NCBI GenBank assembly: GCA_041687295.1
Contig: JAWLCG010000002.1
Coordinates: forward strand, 1 to 47,115
Length of the DNA stretch: 47,115 nt
Reading direction: 5' to 3'
Source: JAWLCG01 sp041687295
GTDB taxonomy: Bacteria; Planctomycetota; Phycisphaerae; SM23-33; FEN-1343
The notes below the pieces were generated by a model, which saw only the letters and a program-made list of their open reading frames with translations, was not told the origin of the DNA and searched no databases. Positions 1 through 9,900 of the stretch are shown here, piece by piece (within the stretch, counting starts at the first letter, position 1; each line of letters begins with the position of its first letter). The position numbers were made by a program, and so were the translations under genes.

Positions 1-1134
1 ACCGTCTTCATTGCCGTCCCCCGGCAGTCGGCCGTAGAGGTTCATCGCGGCAAGATCGCTACTGAAGGCTGTCCATGGATCGTTGTAGAACTCCACGAAC
101 GCCTCGTACCCGCTGACGCCGGGGGCGTAGGGTACCCAGTACTGGTTGGGCCTGTTGTACCAGGTCATCACGTAGGGGATCGTGCGGGTGAGCGGGTCGC
201 TCTGGAGGGTCGTCCGCAGATCGGTGAACCAGTCCGGGTCGGCCCAGGACGCCGAGTAGCTGTCCAGGCCCACGCCGGTCTCGTGGAAGGTCGGCAGCTT
301 GCCCTTGGCGTCGGCGATGCGGACGATCTCGCGGAGCACCTGCATCACGCCGGCCCTGTTGGGGTCGCCGTAGTAGTCCAGGCCCAGCACGTCCACGTAG
401 GCGTCGCCGGGGTACTTCTCGAGCAGGTTGGCCTCGATGTCGCCTTGGGCGAGAGGCCCGCGCCAGTTGGGGTTCCAGACGTATAGCAGGTTGTGCAGGC
501 CGCGGGTGTCGCGGTAGTACTCCACGGTGAACTGCCAGAACTGCTTGAACTGCTCGGGCGTGGCCAAGTTCCACCAGAAGGCGCTAACTAGGTTGAACTC
601 GTGCCAGGGCCGGTACAGGATCGGGATGGGGTTGCCTTGGGCATCAGTGAGGGTCTCGAGGTAATCGGCCCCGCGCGACAGCTCGGCCACCAGGAGGTGG
701 TGGTTGGCGCCGCCGGGCAGGATGGATGCGAAGTCGAGGTTCAGATCGCCCGAGCCGCCGCCGGTGACGGGGTTGCGCATGTGCCAGCACATCGTGACGG
801 GCGCGCCCAGTTCGTAGGCGAAGCGGATGCTCTCGCGCATCGAGTCGCCCTTGCCGACCTGGGTAGCTAAGTTCATCTGGTAGCTCCACAACCCCGGCCA
901 CTCGCCAGTGGCGGCCTTGACGTCCGACCAGCGGTCAACGCCGGCCGGCGTGGGCGTGACGTGGAAGTAGTCGGTCATGTGGTGGCCGAAGAGCATCTTC
1001 TGCCCGCGGATCCGCTGCAGGCCCGCTAGCAGGGCCCGGGTCGAGTCCGTGGCGTTCGGATCGCTGGGGCCGACCGGCTCGGCCAGGGCCATAGAACAGG
1101 TTGCCAGCACCACTACGACTGCCACTGCGTTCAT
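1..1134 (-). CDS. GH26 beta-mannanase-like endoglycanase, exported, 3' end outside the window
   Basis: The reverse strand reads open for 378 codons from an ATG at 1134 to the window edge, so the C-terminus is missing. Residues 1-18 form a signal peptide ending in MALA, so the protein is exported. The fold matches GH26, retaining enzymes that cut beta-1,4-mannan chains. The motif YRPWHEFN (about residues 174-181) supplies the acid/base Glu179, and FHETGVG supplies the likely nucleophile Glu285. FGHHMTDY near residue 50 is typical of the family's first strand. The last visible residues, GDGNEDG, could begin a dockerin or EF-hand-like calcium motif, which is common at the tail of planctomycete secreted enzymes. 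The gene lies 60 bp downstream of a LacI regulator on the same strand and is probably co-regulated. Assignment to GH26 is firm; mannan as substrate is inferred from the family and from the GH2 beta-mannosidase at 17.5 kb. Confidence 0.86.
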   Translation of the reverse strand, partial: MNAVAVVVVLATCSMALAEPVGPSDPNATDSTRALLAGLQRIRGQKMLFGHHMTDYFHVTPTPAGVDRWSDVKAATGEWPGLWSYQMNLATQVGKGDSMRESIRFAYELGAPVTMCWHMRNPVTGGGSGDLNLDFASILPGGANHHLLVAELSRGADYLETLTDAQGNPIPILYRPWHEFNLVSAFWWNLATPEQFKQFWQFTVEYYRDTRGLHNLLYVWNPNWRGPLAQGDIEANLLEKYPGDAYVDVLGLDYYGDPNRAGVMQVLREIVRIADAKGKLPTFHETGVGLDSYSASWADPDWFTDLRTTLQSDPLTRTIPYVMTWYNRPNQYWVPYAPGVSGYEAFVEFYNDPWTAFSSDLAAMNLYGRLPGDGNEDG

Positions 1135-1193
1135 TGCACGGTTCACGGCATTTTCCCCTTATCGCTGTGGGGGCCGCCGATGCACATGTCGGC

Positions 1194-2252
1194 TCAGAGT
1201 GTCTCCCCGGGCACGAGGCTGTAGGGCAGTGTGACGGCCTCGGGGTGCTGCCCGGCGACGACGGCGTCGAGGGCGGCGATCGTCTGGCGGGCGAGGGCCT
1301 CGTGGGTGACGGTCAGCTCGGTCGGCACAATGGGCAGGCCGCCGGCCTGGTAGCCCGGGCCCAGGACGATCACCGAGATCGCCTCGGGCACGGGCCGACC
1401 GGCCTCCAGCGCCGCTCGCCAGACCGGCCCGGCCAGCGACGGCGTGTACAGCAGCAGCCCGTCGGCGTCGGGGTGCTCGGCCAGCCAGGCCTTGACGCTT
1501 CCAGCGGCGCTGGCGTGGCGGAAGTCGCAGGCGCAGGGCGGCAGCACCTCCAGGCCGAACTCGGCCGCCAGGGCCGCCATCGCGTGCGGACGCAGCTGCA
1601 CGCTGTAGTGAACGGGTCCCACGCCCCCGCCCGTGGGGCCCACGTAGGCCACCCGCCGCCGGCCCCGCTGCGCGAAGGCTTCCATCGCCTGTCGAACGGC
1701 GCCCTCCTCGTCGAAGCTGACACAGCCGGCGCTGGTGCGGTCGTTGGTGTTCACCTGCACGGCCGGAATGCCGAAGCGATCGATTGCCTCGACCAGGGCC
1801 GGCGAGGGCGTGGAGAACAGCACCAGCCCGTCCACACAACTCTCGCGGACCACCCGAGGCAACTTGCCCTCGGGGCTCATCCGCTCGACCACCAGCAACC
1901 AGTCCCGTCGATGACTGGCGATGGTCAGCAGGTCCAGCACGCGCTCGGGGATGAAGCCCAGACTCTGGGCCAGCACGGCCACCGCACCGTGTCGGCGGCG
2001 GAAGTGGTTCCGATACGAACGGTTGGGCCGATAGCCCACCTTTCGGGCCGTCTCCAGCACCCGCTGGCGGGTCCGCTCGCTGTAGCGGACGGATCGGCTG
2101 CGGCGGTCGTTGACGATGTCGGTGACCACCCGCAGCGACACGCCCGTCAGCTCGGCCAGCCGGGCCAGCGTGACGTGATTGGGGTCCTCCCGGCTGGAGG
2201 GCGGTCCAGAGGCGGAAGCTTGGGGCTTGACGGATTCCACATGAAGAATCAT
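1194..2252 (-). CDS. LacI-family transcriptional regulator
   Basis: About 352 residues. An N-terminal helix-turn-helix (VTLARLAELTGVSLRVVTDI, about residues 27-46) with the hinge region ending YRPNRSYR is followed by a periplasmic-binding-protein-like sugar sensor. The sensor contains VDGLVLFSTP, the FGIPAVQVN segment and a final YSLVPGETL. The ATG at 2252 was chosen, but it lies inside a good -10 box (TATGAT); a GTG at 2240 is the next in-frame option, and a TTG at 2276 is possible. The gene precedes the GH26 gene on the same strand and is divergent from the enolase-like gene, so it probably represses one or both in response to a released sugar. The effector cannot be read from the sequence. 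Confidence 0.88.
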   Translation of the reverse strand: MILHVESVKPQASASGPPSSREDPNHVTLARLAELTGVSLRVVTDIVNDRRSRSVRYSERTRQRVLETARKVGYRPNRSYRNHFRRRHGAVAVLAQSLGFIPERVLDLLTIASHRRDWLLVVERMSPEGKLPRVVRESCVDGLVLFSTPSPALVEAIDRFGIPAVQVNTNDRTSAGCVSFDEEGAVRQAMEAFAQRGRRRVAYVGPTGGGVGPVHYSVQLRPHAMAALAAEFGLEVLPPCACDFRHASAAGSVKAWLAEHPDADGLLLYTPSLAGPVWRAALEAGRPVPEAISVIVLGPGYQAGGLPIVPTELTVTHEALARQTIAALDAVVAGQHPEAVTLPYSLVPGETL

Positions 2253-2276
2253 ACTACTGGAGCGTGGATCTGTCAA
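2228..2276. promoter_or_regulatory. Overlapping divergent promoters with an inverted repeat
   Basis: On the minus strand, TTGACA (2276-2271), a 17-base spacer and TATGAT (2253-2248) form a near-consensus sigma70 promoter for the LacI gene. On the plus strand, TTGACG (2228-2233), 17 bases and CATACT (2251-2256) could serve the enolase-like gene at 2333. Between them lies the inverted repeat GATTC-N8-GAATC (2233-2250), placed where a repressor would block both. The inverted repeat lacks the central CG common in LacI operators, so operator status is tentative. Confidence 0.45.
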
Positions 2277-2332
2277 TGGCCCAGGCGGCGACCGCCACTG
2301 CGGGCCCAGCCACTGGGTTCAGGAGGGTCACG

Positions 2333-3616
2333 ATGCGAACGGAATCAGCGCTGGGGGTACTGGTGCTGGCGGCCATGTGTCTTCCGTCGACCGCACACGC
2401 GCAGGCAGCGGAGGTCAAGCCCGTGGAGGACGTGAGCGAAGGGAATGCATCCCGAATCGTCGGCTTCGAGTGGGTTGTCTTCTCGGCGGGCAAGCGGACG
2501 CTGCCGGCGCTGCGGATCTACGGCGAGGCCGGTCAGAGCGGCTGCTGGATCGGTGACTTCGTCCACCGCGATGCACCGAAGTGGGGGCGGGAGTTCCTGC
2601 CGCGACTGCAGGGGCAGGACATCGCTGACCCTGAGGCCCTGTGGGACTGGATGCGGGAGCAGGGCTTTCCGCCCTCGCTGATGACGGCCATCGACATTGC
2701 CGCGTGGGACCTCTACGGCCAATCCCGGGGCAAGCCAGTGGCGGAGCTGCTGGGGCCGGTGCAGCGTGACCGTGTGGCGCTGTATGTGGCGGGCTTGCCG
2801 GACATGACGGTCGAACAGAACCGCCAGGCCGTTCGCCAGTGTATTCGGCGCGGCATCCGGGGATACAAGGTCTACGCCTACCTCAAAGGCCACGGCCCGG
2901 CCCGCGACCCCGGCGACCGCGAGGCGGCGGCCCATTGGATCGAGCGAGACATCGCCCTGGCCCGGGCCGTGCACGAGGCGGCCGACGGCGAGGTGGAGTT
3001 GATGTTCTACCCGGGCAACAGCTACTCCCTGGAGGACGCGACCCGCGTGGGGCAGGTGCTGGATGAGTTGGGCTACAGCCTCTACTTCGACCCGATGCCG
3101 CAGGGGGAAGACGACCTGGCCGGCTACGTCGAGCTGCAGAGCCGCGTTCGCACACCGATCTGCGGACCGATCCAGGGCGCGGGCGTGGAGGGCCGCCTGG
3201 AGTGGGTGCGGGTTGGGGCGATGGACATGGCCGAGATCGACCTCTACGCCGGCGGCTTCACGCCCTGCCTGCGGATGGTGCGGGCCTGCGCGGAGGCCGG
3301 CGTGCCGCTGGACCTGCACGGCGGCTTCCCCATGGACATCTACCAGTTCCCGCTCTACGGCCTGGTGGGCGACGACGTGCTGCCCTGGCTGGGCCTGCAC
3401 CACCGTGTGCCGCAGTACATCCCGGTGGCCGAGGACCCGGAGGGCACTGAGGTCGCTCCCGCGAGGATGCCCTGGGTGAAGCGCATCCAGGCCCGGCCCA
3501 TCGACGCCGAGGGCAACGTGCGGCTGATCTACGAGATCCCCGGCATGGGCCTGGAGCCCGACTGGGAGTACATTCGCCAGAACGCTACCGCAGCCAACCC
3601 CGACGAGGAGCATTGA
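2333..3616 (+). CDS. Exported enolase-superfamily (mandelate racemase/MLE-like) protein
   Basis: 427 residues from the ATG at 2333, which follows AGGAGGG at a spacing of about 5; upstream ATGs lack a ribosome site. Residues 1-23 form a signal peptide (LVLAAMCLPSTAHA). The N-terminal capping domain and the (beta/alpha)7 barrel of the enolase superfamily are recognisable: SLMTAIDIAAWDLYG, then RGYKVYAYLKG with the barrel lysine K179, and DLHGGF with the beta-7 histidine. The usual metal ligands are not conserved. The DAN aspartate aligns with Y226 (MFYPGN), the EEP glutamate is D253 (YFDPMP), and the third glutamate falls in ICGPIQG. The protein may therefore be inactive, bind a sugar acid, or use another chemistry. 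Export is unusual for this mostly cytoplasmic acid-sugar dehydratase family. The GTG of the ThuA-like gene follows its stop after 1 bp, so the two are co-transcribed. Confidence 0.8.
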   Translation: MRTESALGVLVLAAMCLPSTAHAQAAEVKPVEDVSEGNASRIVGFEWVVFSAGKRTLPALRIYGEAGQSGCWIGDFVHRDAPKWGREFLPRLQGQDIADPEALWDWMREQGFPPSLMTAIDIAAWDLYGQSRGKPVAELLGPVQRDRVALYVAGLPDMTVEQNRQAVRQCIRRGIRGYKVYAYLKGHGPARDPGDREAAAHWIERDIALARAVHEAADGEVELMFYPGNSYSLEDATRVGQVLDELGYSLYFDPMPQGEDDLAGYVELQSRVRTPICGPIQGAGVEGRLEWVRVGAMDMAEIDLYAGGFTPCLRMVRACAEAGVPLDLHGGFPMDIYQFPLYGLVGDDVLPWLGLHHRVPQYIPVAEDPEGTEVAPARMPWVKRIQARPIDAEGNVRLIYEIPGMGLEPDWEYIRQNATAANPDEEH

Positions 3617-3617
3617 A

Positions 3618-4694
3618 GTGGCCCGCAGAGGCACGTATCTGTTCGTCGCGATCCTGGTCACCGCCGTCTCCGGCCTGGCCGGTGTGGCGTCCGCACAGGA
3701 GGGACAACCCATGGAAGACATGCTCCGTCCATACCTGGACCCGGGCTTTTTCCCCCAAGAGGGCCCCGATACGGATAAGGACTTCATCAACGCGGGTGTA
3801 GCCGCGATTCGCGAGGCCCTGCCGGCGATGTCCCCATATATCGCAGGCGCCAGGCCGAAGGTTCTCGTCCTCACGCAGGGAACCTATGGGCCTCTGCATG
3901 TGCCGGGGGCGGCGGGTCTGCTGGTGCTGCTCCGCGAGGCGGCCCGGCGCTACGACGCATTCGAACTGACGGAACTCTACAGCGACGAGTCCATCGACGC
4001 CGAGATGCTCGAGGGCTACGACGTGGTCGTGCTGAACCACGTGGGCCGCACCCGCCGGCCCGAGGTGTTCAACGAGATTTTGCCCGCCTGGGTCCGCGGC
4101 GGCGGGGGGCTGGTGGGCATCCACAGCGCGGCCCTGCTGTTCAAGGACCAGCCCGACGCCGAGTACAACCGGCTGCTCGGCGCCTATGTTGATACGGTCA
4201 ACACACAGTACGGCCATCCCGGGGGGCACGGCGGATCCTTCCCGGTGGTACTGCCCCAGCCGGAGGATCCGCTGGTCCGGGCCTTCCACGGCGAGCCCAC
4301 GGAGCGCACCGTCAGACACCGTTACCTCAGAGGCTCCGAGCGGCGGGGATACGACGTCACCATTCGCCCGCCGGTGGAGCTGGCGGACGAGCTGTACGCG
4401 CTGGTTCCGGCCCCGGGCCTGCAGACCCGGCCGGAGGTCCTTGTGCAGATCGACAACGAGGCGGCCACCCAGCGGTACCCGGAGGGGGCGGACAATTTCA
4501 CTTACGCGCTGAACTGGGTCCAGCCCTACGGCCAGGGGCGGGTGTTCTACACGCAGTTCGGCCACAACCTCGCGGTCTACTCGGTGCCGTGCGTCGCCCA
4601 GGGCATCCTGGACGGTGTCCTATACGCCGCGGGAGCGGAACAGCAGCCCACGACGAATGCGGCGGACGGGCCCGGCGATGGCACAGGCCAATGA
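3618..4694 (+). CDS. ThuA-like domain protein, exported
   Basis: 358 residues starting at GTG 3618, with GAGGAG inside the end of the previous gene as ribosome site; the intergenic gap is 1 bp. Residues 1-26 are a signal peptide ending in VASA. The rest is a class-I glutamine-amidotransferase-like fold of the ThuA/trehalose-utilisation type: KVLVLTQGTYGPLHVPGA, YDVVVLNHVGR, a glycine-rich GGGGLVGIHSAAL segment, RAFHGEP, and the closing GRVFYTQFGHN. ThuA-domain proteins are abundant in PVC bacteria beside sugar oxidoreductases and hydrolases. Their reaction is poorly defined, with a proposed role in 3-keto-sugar or trehalose metabolism, so only the domain is called. The operon position suggests it acts on the same exported pathway as the enolase-like protein and the following beta-helix protein. 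Confidence 0.82.
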   Translation: MARRGTYLFVAILVTAVSGLAGVASAQEGQPMEDMLRPYLDPGFFPQEGPDTDKDFINAGVAAIREALPAMSPYIAGARPKVLVLTQGTYGPLHVPGAAGLLVLLREAARRYDAFELTELYSDESIDAEMLEGYDVVVLNHVGRTRRPEVFNEILPAWVRGGGGLVGIHSAALLFKDQPDAEYNRLLGAYVDTVNTQYGHPGGHGGSFPVVLPQPEDPLVRAFHGEPTERTVRHRYLRGSERRGYDVTIRPPVELADELYALVPAPGLQTRPEVLVQIDNEAATQRYPEGADNFTYALNWVQPYGQGRVFYTQFGHNLAVYSVPCVAQGILDGVLYAAGAEQQPTTNAADGPGDGTGQ

Positions 4695-4719
4695 GGCTCG
4701 TCGGCGGCAGGAGGATCGG

Positions 4720-6720
4720 ATGATGCGAACGAACGGTAGAACCGTGTCCCTGGTCCTTGCGCTGTGTGTGGGGGTGGCGGGGCTGGCGTCCTCGGCCTTG
4801 GCCACCGACGCCGTACAGGCCGGGCGCCTCACCATGGACCCGCCGACGCTGAGTTGCCTGGGCTTCGCCTGGGAGATCAGCGGCGACGACAACCGCAATG
4901 CGACCGCTCGCGTCGAATACCGCAAGGCGGGCGATGCCGACTGGCGGCAGGCGTTGGCGTTGCTGCGGATCGGCGGCCAGCACGTGGGGCGCACCTCGGA
5001 CTGGCTGGACCATCAGGTTCCGCACATGCTCGCCGGGAGCATCATGGACTTGGAGGAGGCGACGGAATACGAGGTTCGCATCACTGTCGAGGATCCCGAC
5101 GGCGTGGAAGGCGAGGCGAGCAAGGTCCGCCGGGTCCGCACGCGCGGCGAGCCCGTCAACCCCGAAGGCGGGCGCGTCTTCCACGTCTACCCCCCGGAGC
5201 ACCCGATCCGCTGGCCGCAGAACGAGTTCAAGAACCTCTACAACGCCTACTACGGAGGCGTCGGCAACCTGGGCGACTTCAACATGGTCTGGCCACGCAA
5301 AGTGCAACCCGGCGACACCATTCTGGTGCACGCCGGCACCTACCGGGCGGACCTGCAGCATTACACCGACCGCATGGGCCTGGTGAGCGACGGCACCTAC
5401 TGGCTCACGGCCAAGGGCACGGCCGAACAGCCGATCGTCATCAAGGCGGCCGGCGACGGGGAGGTGATCTTCGACGGGGCCGGGGCGGATGTGTTGTTCA
5501 ACGTCATGGCTGCCGACTACCACACCTTTGAGGGCATCACCTTCCGCAACGCCGGCACCGCGATCTTCGCGGGCATGCAGGATGTGGGCGGCGCTGTCGG
5601 CCTGACGGTGCGGAACTGCCGGTTCGAGAATGTCCGCGACGGGGTCTTCACCCTGTATGCCGGCTCGCGCGACTTCCACATCGCCGACAATGTGTTCGTT
5701 GGCAGGAACGTCCGCGATCGCATGACCCCTTGGGGCGGTCCCGAAGAGGGCTACCTCAAGAGCAACACCGCGATTACCGTTCAGGGCTCCGGCCACGTGA
5801 TCCGTCGCAATGCCATCGCGTATTTCTGGCAGGCGGTCCACATGGGCACGGCCTTTCCGGGCTGGGACAGCGGCGCTGCGATCGACATCTATGAGAATGA
5901 CCTGCACGTCCTGGTGGACGACGGGGTCGAGACCGATGGCGGCGTGCGAAACATCCGCGTGCTGCGCAACCGCATCGCCAATACGGGCTCGGCCCTGAGC
6001 GCCCAGCCAATCTACGGAGGCCCCGCGTATTTCATTCGGAACGTCGCATACAACTTCCGCATGGGCATGAAGTTTCATGAGGCTCACCCCTCGGGTCTGA
6101 TCGCCTGTCACAACACGTTCGTCGGCGACGGGCTGCTCTCACGGGGCCTGTATACCAATGCGCACTTCCGGAACAACCTCTACCTGTCGCCGTCTAACCA
6201 CACGGGCGTGGCCGGGTTCCCGGAGGGTGGCAACGGCGTGACGGCGGACTTCAACGGCTATGACGGCCGGACGCGGTTCCTCGTGAGTGTCCTCGACGGA
6301 TTCGCGCCGGTCATGGACAAGTCCCGCGATCCGTGGTGGCCGCTCAAGCGATATCCCCCGCGTGAGACCGACACGGTGTTCGACTCGTTCGAGGCGTTCC
6401 GGGAGGCCACCGGCCATGAAGCGCACGGCCGGCTGGTCGATGGACGAGTCTTCGCAGACCTGCAGCCCTACGAGCGGCCGGGGCCCGGTGAGCCCAGGCC
6501 GGTGGTCTTCATGGAAGACATCGACTTGCGACTCCATCCCCATGGCCCGGCTATGGATGCGGGCACGGTGCTGCCGAACGTGAACGACGGCTTCACAGGT
6601 CAGGCTCCAGACCTGGGAGCATACGAAGTCGGCCACCCTCGGGTGCACTACGGCCCGCCCGGATGGAAGGGATGGCGGGCGTTCGAACAGGCCCAGGCGG
6701 AACGCCGCGCCGATGAATGA
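4720..6720 (+). CDS. Exported right-handed parallel beta-helix protein
   Basis: About 666 residues. Two adjacent ATGs (4720, 4723) follow AGGAGG; 4723 has the better spacing, and the first is given. Residues 1-29 are a signal peptide (ending SSALA). Residues about 30-140 look like a fibronectin-III-type sandwich (ARVEYRKAGDADW, EYEVRITVEDPDG). From about 190 a pectin-lyase-like beta-helix begins with GDTILVHAGTYR. It continues through repeated turn motifs (FEGITFRNAG, LTVRNCRFENVRDG, HVIRRNAIAYF, NIRVLRNRIANT), and the chain ends with APDLGAYEVG, the usual end cap of such proteins. The fold is shared by polysaccharide lyases and GH28/GH110-type enzymes, but no family-defining catalytic pair was recognised, so substrate and reaction stay open. 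It closes the enolase/ThuA operon, 25 bp after the ThuA-like gene. Confidence 0.8.
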   Translation: MMRTNGRTVSLVLALCVGVAGLASSALATDAVQAGRLTMDPPTLSCLGFAWEISGDDNRNATARVEYRKAGDADWRQALALLRIGGQHVGRTSDWLDHQVPHMLAGSIMDLEEATEYEVRITVEDPDGVEGEASKVRRVRTRGEPVNPEGGRVFHVYPPEHPIRWPQNEFKNLYNAYYGGVGNLGDFNMVWPRKVQPGDTILVHAGTYRADLQHYTDRMGLVSDGTYWLTAKGTAEQPIVIKAAGDGEVIFDGAGADVLFNVMAADYHTFEGITFRNAGTAIFAGMQDVGGAVGLTVRNCRFENVRDGVFTLYAGSRDFHIADNVFVGRNVRDRMTPWGGPEEGYLKSNTAITVQGSGHVIRRNAIAYFWQAVHMGTAFPGWDSGAAIDIYENDLHVLVDDGVETDGGVRNIRVLRNRIANTGSALSAQPIYGGPAYFIRNVAYNFRMGMKFHEAHPSGLIACHNTFVGDGLLSRGLYTNAHFRNNLYLSPSNHTGVAGFPEGGNGVTADFNGYDGRTRFLVSVLDGFAPVMDKSRDPWWPLKRYPPRETDTVFDSFEAFREATGHEAHGRLVDGRVFADLQPYERPGPGEPRPVVFMEDIDLRLHPHGPAMDAGTVLPNVNDGFTGQAPDLGAYEVGHPRVHYGPPGWKGWRAFEQAQAERRADE

Positions 6721-6929
6721 AGCCATGTGTTGTGAAGAAGGACGATGAGCGCCCCATGCAGACGGTTGTGGGCCAGACGCAGGCCGGGTAGGCTGCAAGA
6801 ACCCAACGGCGGATCGAACTGAGGCGGGCTGCCGGCGTCGCGCCCTGGGTATGGATGATCCCTTCGGTGATGCAGGGACTGCGGCGGACCGGTCCAGAGC
6901 ACAGACCCGATGAGAAGGAGCGATGAGCG

Positions 6930-9900
6930 ATGACACAGCAGCGGATCAAGCGGCAGGCGGTTGGGAGGCATGCAGTGACACTTGGCAGTCTGGCGGGTTT
7001 CCTTGGGGTGTTTGTGTTGATTGGCCAGGTCGCCCTGGCCCAGGACTACGCCTGGCAGGTGCCCCATGCCCGCGTGCTGCCCCACGGCGACCTCGAGTGG
7101 GCGCCTGAGCCGTTCGCATTCCAGGCCGGCTCCGCGGTCTACTGCATCGACTACGAGAACGGCGACGACGCCAACCGTGGCACGCGCGCGCAGCCCTGGA
7201 AGCACCACCCGTGGGACCCCAATGCCGGAGGGCAGGCTGCACAGGCGTCGGGGCCCGCGACGTACGTCTTCCGCCGCGGGGTGACCTACCGCGGCGTCTT
7301 GAGCCCCGGCGAGGATCGCGGCACGCCCGAAGAGCCCATCCGGTTGACCAGCGACCCGAGTTGGGGCGAGGGCGAGGCCCGCATTTACGGCTCGGCCATC
7401 GTCACCGACTGGCAACTCGGCGGCCATGACCGCATGCCCCAACGCGACCGCGTCTGGTCGGCGGAGGTGGACTTCCTGCCCCGCACGCTGTGGATGGTTG
7501 GCTCCGACGGCGAGATCACCCGCCTGACGCTCGCCCGCGACCCCAATTGGACCGAACCCGACCCCAACGACCCGATGGCCGACTGGCCCACCTGGGAGAA
7601 CCCCCGCTGGTGGACCGGCGAGCATGTCATCAAGGTCGGCGATCAGGACCGCCACCTGGGGATCGACACCCAGCGCCTGACCCGCCCGGCCGCCGATTAC
7701 GTCGGGGCGACGGTCTGGACCGAGTGGGGCATCGTGATGGGCAGCCCGTATCCCTCGCGAGTCGAGGCGTTCTGCGAGGAGGAGCGGGGCGTGAGCATCC
7801 GCGGGCCGTGGACCTGGAACATGAGCGAGCGGATCATCACGGGCAACCGCTACTACCTGGAGAACATGCCCTGGATGCTCGACGAGCCCGGCGAGTACTG
7901 GGTTGAACGTCTGGGCGACAACCGGGCCAGGATCCATGTTCGCTTGCCTGATGACAGCGACCCCAACGACGTTACGATCGAGGCCGGCCGGCACATCAAC
8001 ATCCTGGACGCGGATCAGCTCCACCACGTACACGTCAGCGGGCTGACGTTCCGCTTCACGAACATCCACTGGGACTACGACACGCCCCGCTGGGTGCACC
8101 CGGAGGTGCAGTCGGCGGTGATCCGCCTGGAGGGCATTGGCGACGACATCCGCATCACGCACAACCTCTTCGAGCACGTGCACACGCCGGTGCGGATGCG
8201 CCCCACGACGGTCACCCAGCAAATCGGCACGATCGCCATCAACGACAACCAGATGCGCTACACCGACCACGGGGCCGTGGTCATCCACGCCCACTTCGAC
8301 GGCGACAACCGCCACGAGTATGGGCGGGCCGAGTACGTCGAGATGTTGCGGAACAACCTCTACCACATCGGCTGGCGGATCATCAGCGGCGAGCATGGCC
8401 ACGCGGTGGACATCCGCTTTCCGCACCGCTCGCACATCGCGGGCAACTTCCTCTACCGCATCGCGGGCTGGGGCATCTCGGTCTTTGGCGGCAAAGGCGG
8501 TGGCCGGGTGGGCCTGGACGTGCCGTTCAGCCGCTACCTGATCCACCACAACCGCGTGCACGACGTGCTGCTCAAGAGCAACGACTGGGGTGGCATCGAG
8601 ACCTGGCAGGGCGGGCCGTTCTACGTCTTCAACAACCTGGTGATCAACCCGCGCGGCTTTAAGAACTGGATCTACATCCGCGGCCAGAAGGACCGCGTCC
8701 CCGCCTTCGGCCATGCCTACTATGCCGACGGCGCGTTCAAGAACTACCTGTTCAACAACATCGCCTGGGGCCTGAACAACGAGCCCGGCGGCAAGGACGC
8801 CAACAGCACCGCCCTGCAGAACATCATCAGCTTCGAGAACACCTTCTTCCACAACACCTTCTTCCGCTTCGCCGCCGTGACGCGTCAGCAGGCCCCGTCG
8901 GCCGGGCGGTTCCGCTATCTGGGCAACGTGATCGACGACGCCTCGCTGATGGTCTTCCGCAGCGCCGACCCGCGCGACACGCCGCCCGACCCCAACGCCG
9001 AGCACTACACCCAGGGCGGCCAGTTCGCCTACGAGACGATCGCCTACCGCGGCAACGTGATGCACGACATCCGCGGCAGCATCGGCACGTTCGAGGAGAC
9101 GGGGTACGTGTATGACGAACTGGGAGACTTCGCCGGAGCGCTTGAGCGTCTAAACGCCCAGGCGGCCGGGGTGGGCGTCGTGTCCGACAATCCGCCGCTG
9201 CGCGATCCGGCCGGCGGCGACTTCCGTCCTGCGCCCGACAGCGCCGCCATCGAGCACGGCCAGCGGGTCTTCGTCCCCTGGGCCCTTTATGGCGTGGTGG
9301 GCGAGTGGCAGTTCATCCGCAACAACGCCGACCCCTCCGAGATAGTCGACACCCACTGGTACATGACCCCCGCCCACGCCGGCCGAGGGCAGTATAAGGA
9401 CATGCCGCGATACCCCCTGCGCGCGGTCAGCTACAGCGATGCCAGCCATGTGCAGGGCGTGCTGGATGACTGGTCGCCCGCCTCGGCCCTGCGGCTCGAC
9501 GGCCAGGGGCAGTACCTGACCGTTCCCCACGCGTCCCTGCCGCCGGTGCCCCCGCCGGCCGACCGAACCGTCCGCAATGAGACGGTCGAGTTGGAATTCG
9601 CCACCGTCGAACTGCCCGAGACGCTATCGGTCGGCGAGCCGGTGACGGTCACGGTGCATCTAAAGGCGCCCCAGCCCACCCAGCAGGTCGGCGTGCACCT
9701 GCACTGGTTCAAGCGGGACAGCTGGGGCGGCTTGAGCACGATGGCCAACCCCACGCCGGTGGCCGGTGAGCCCAACAGCTTCCGCTTCACCTTCATGGCC
9801 GGGCGCCACGGTGAGAGGTATATCGGGGGGGATCTGCACCATTACGGCGTGCGGGTCTTCCTGTCGCCCGACGGCAGCGCCGAGCGGCTGACCCAGGAGG

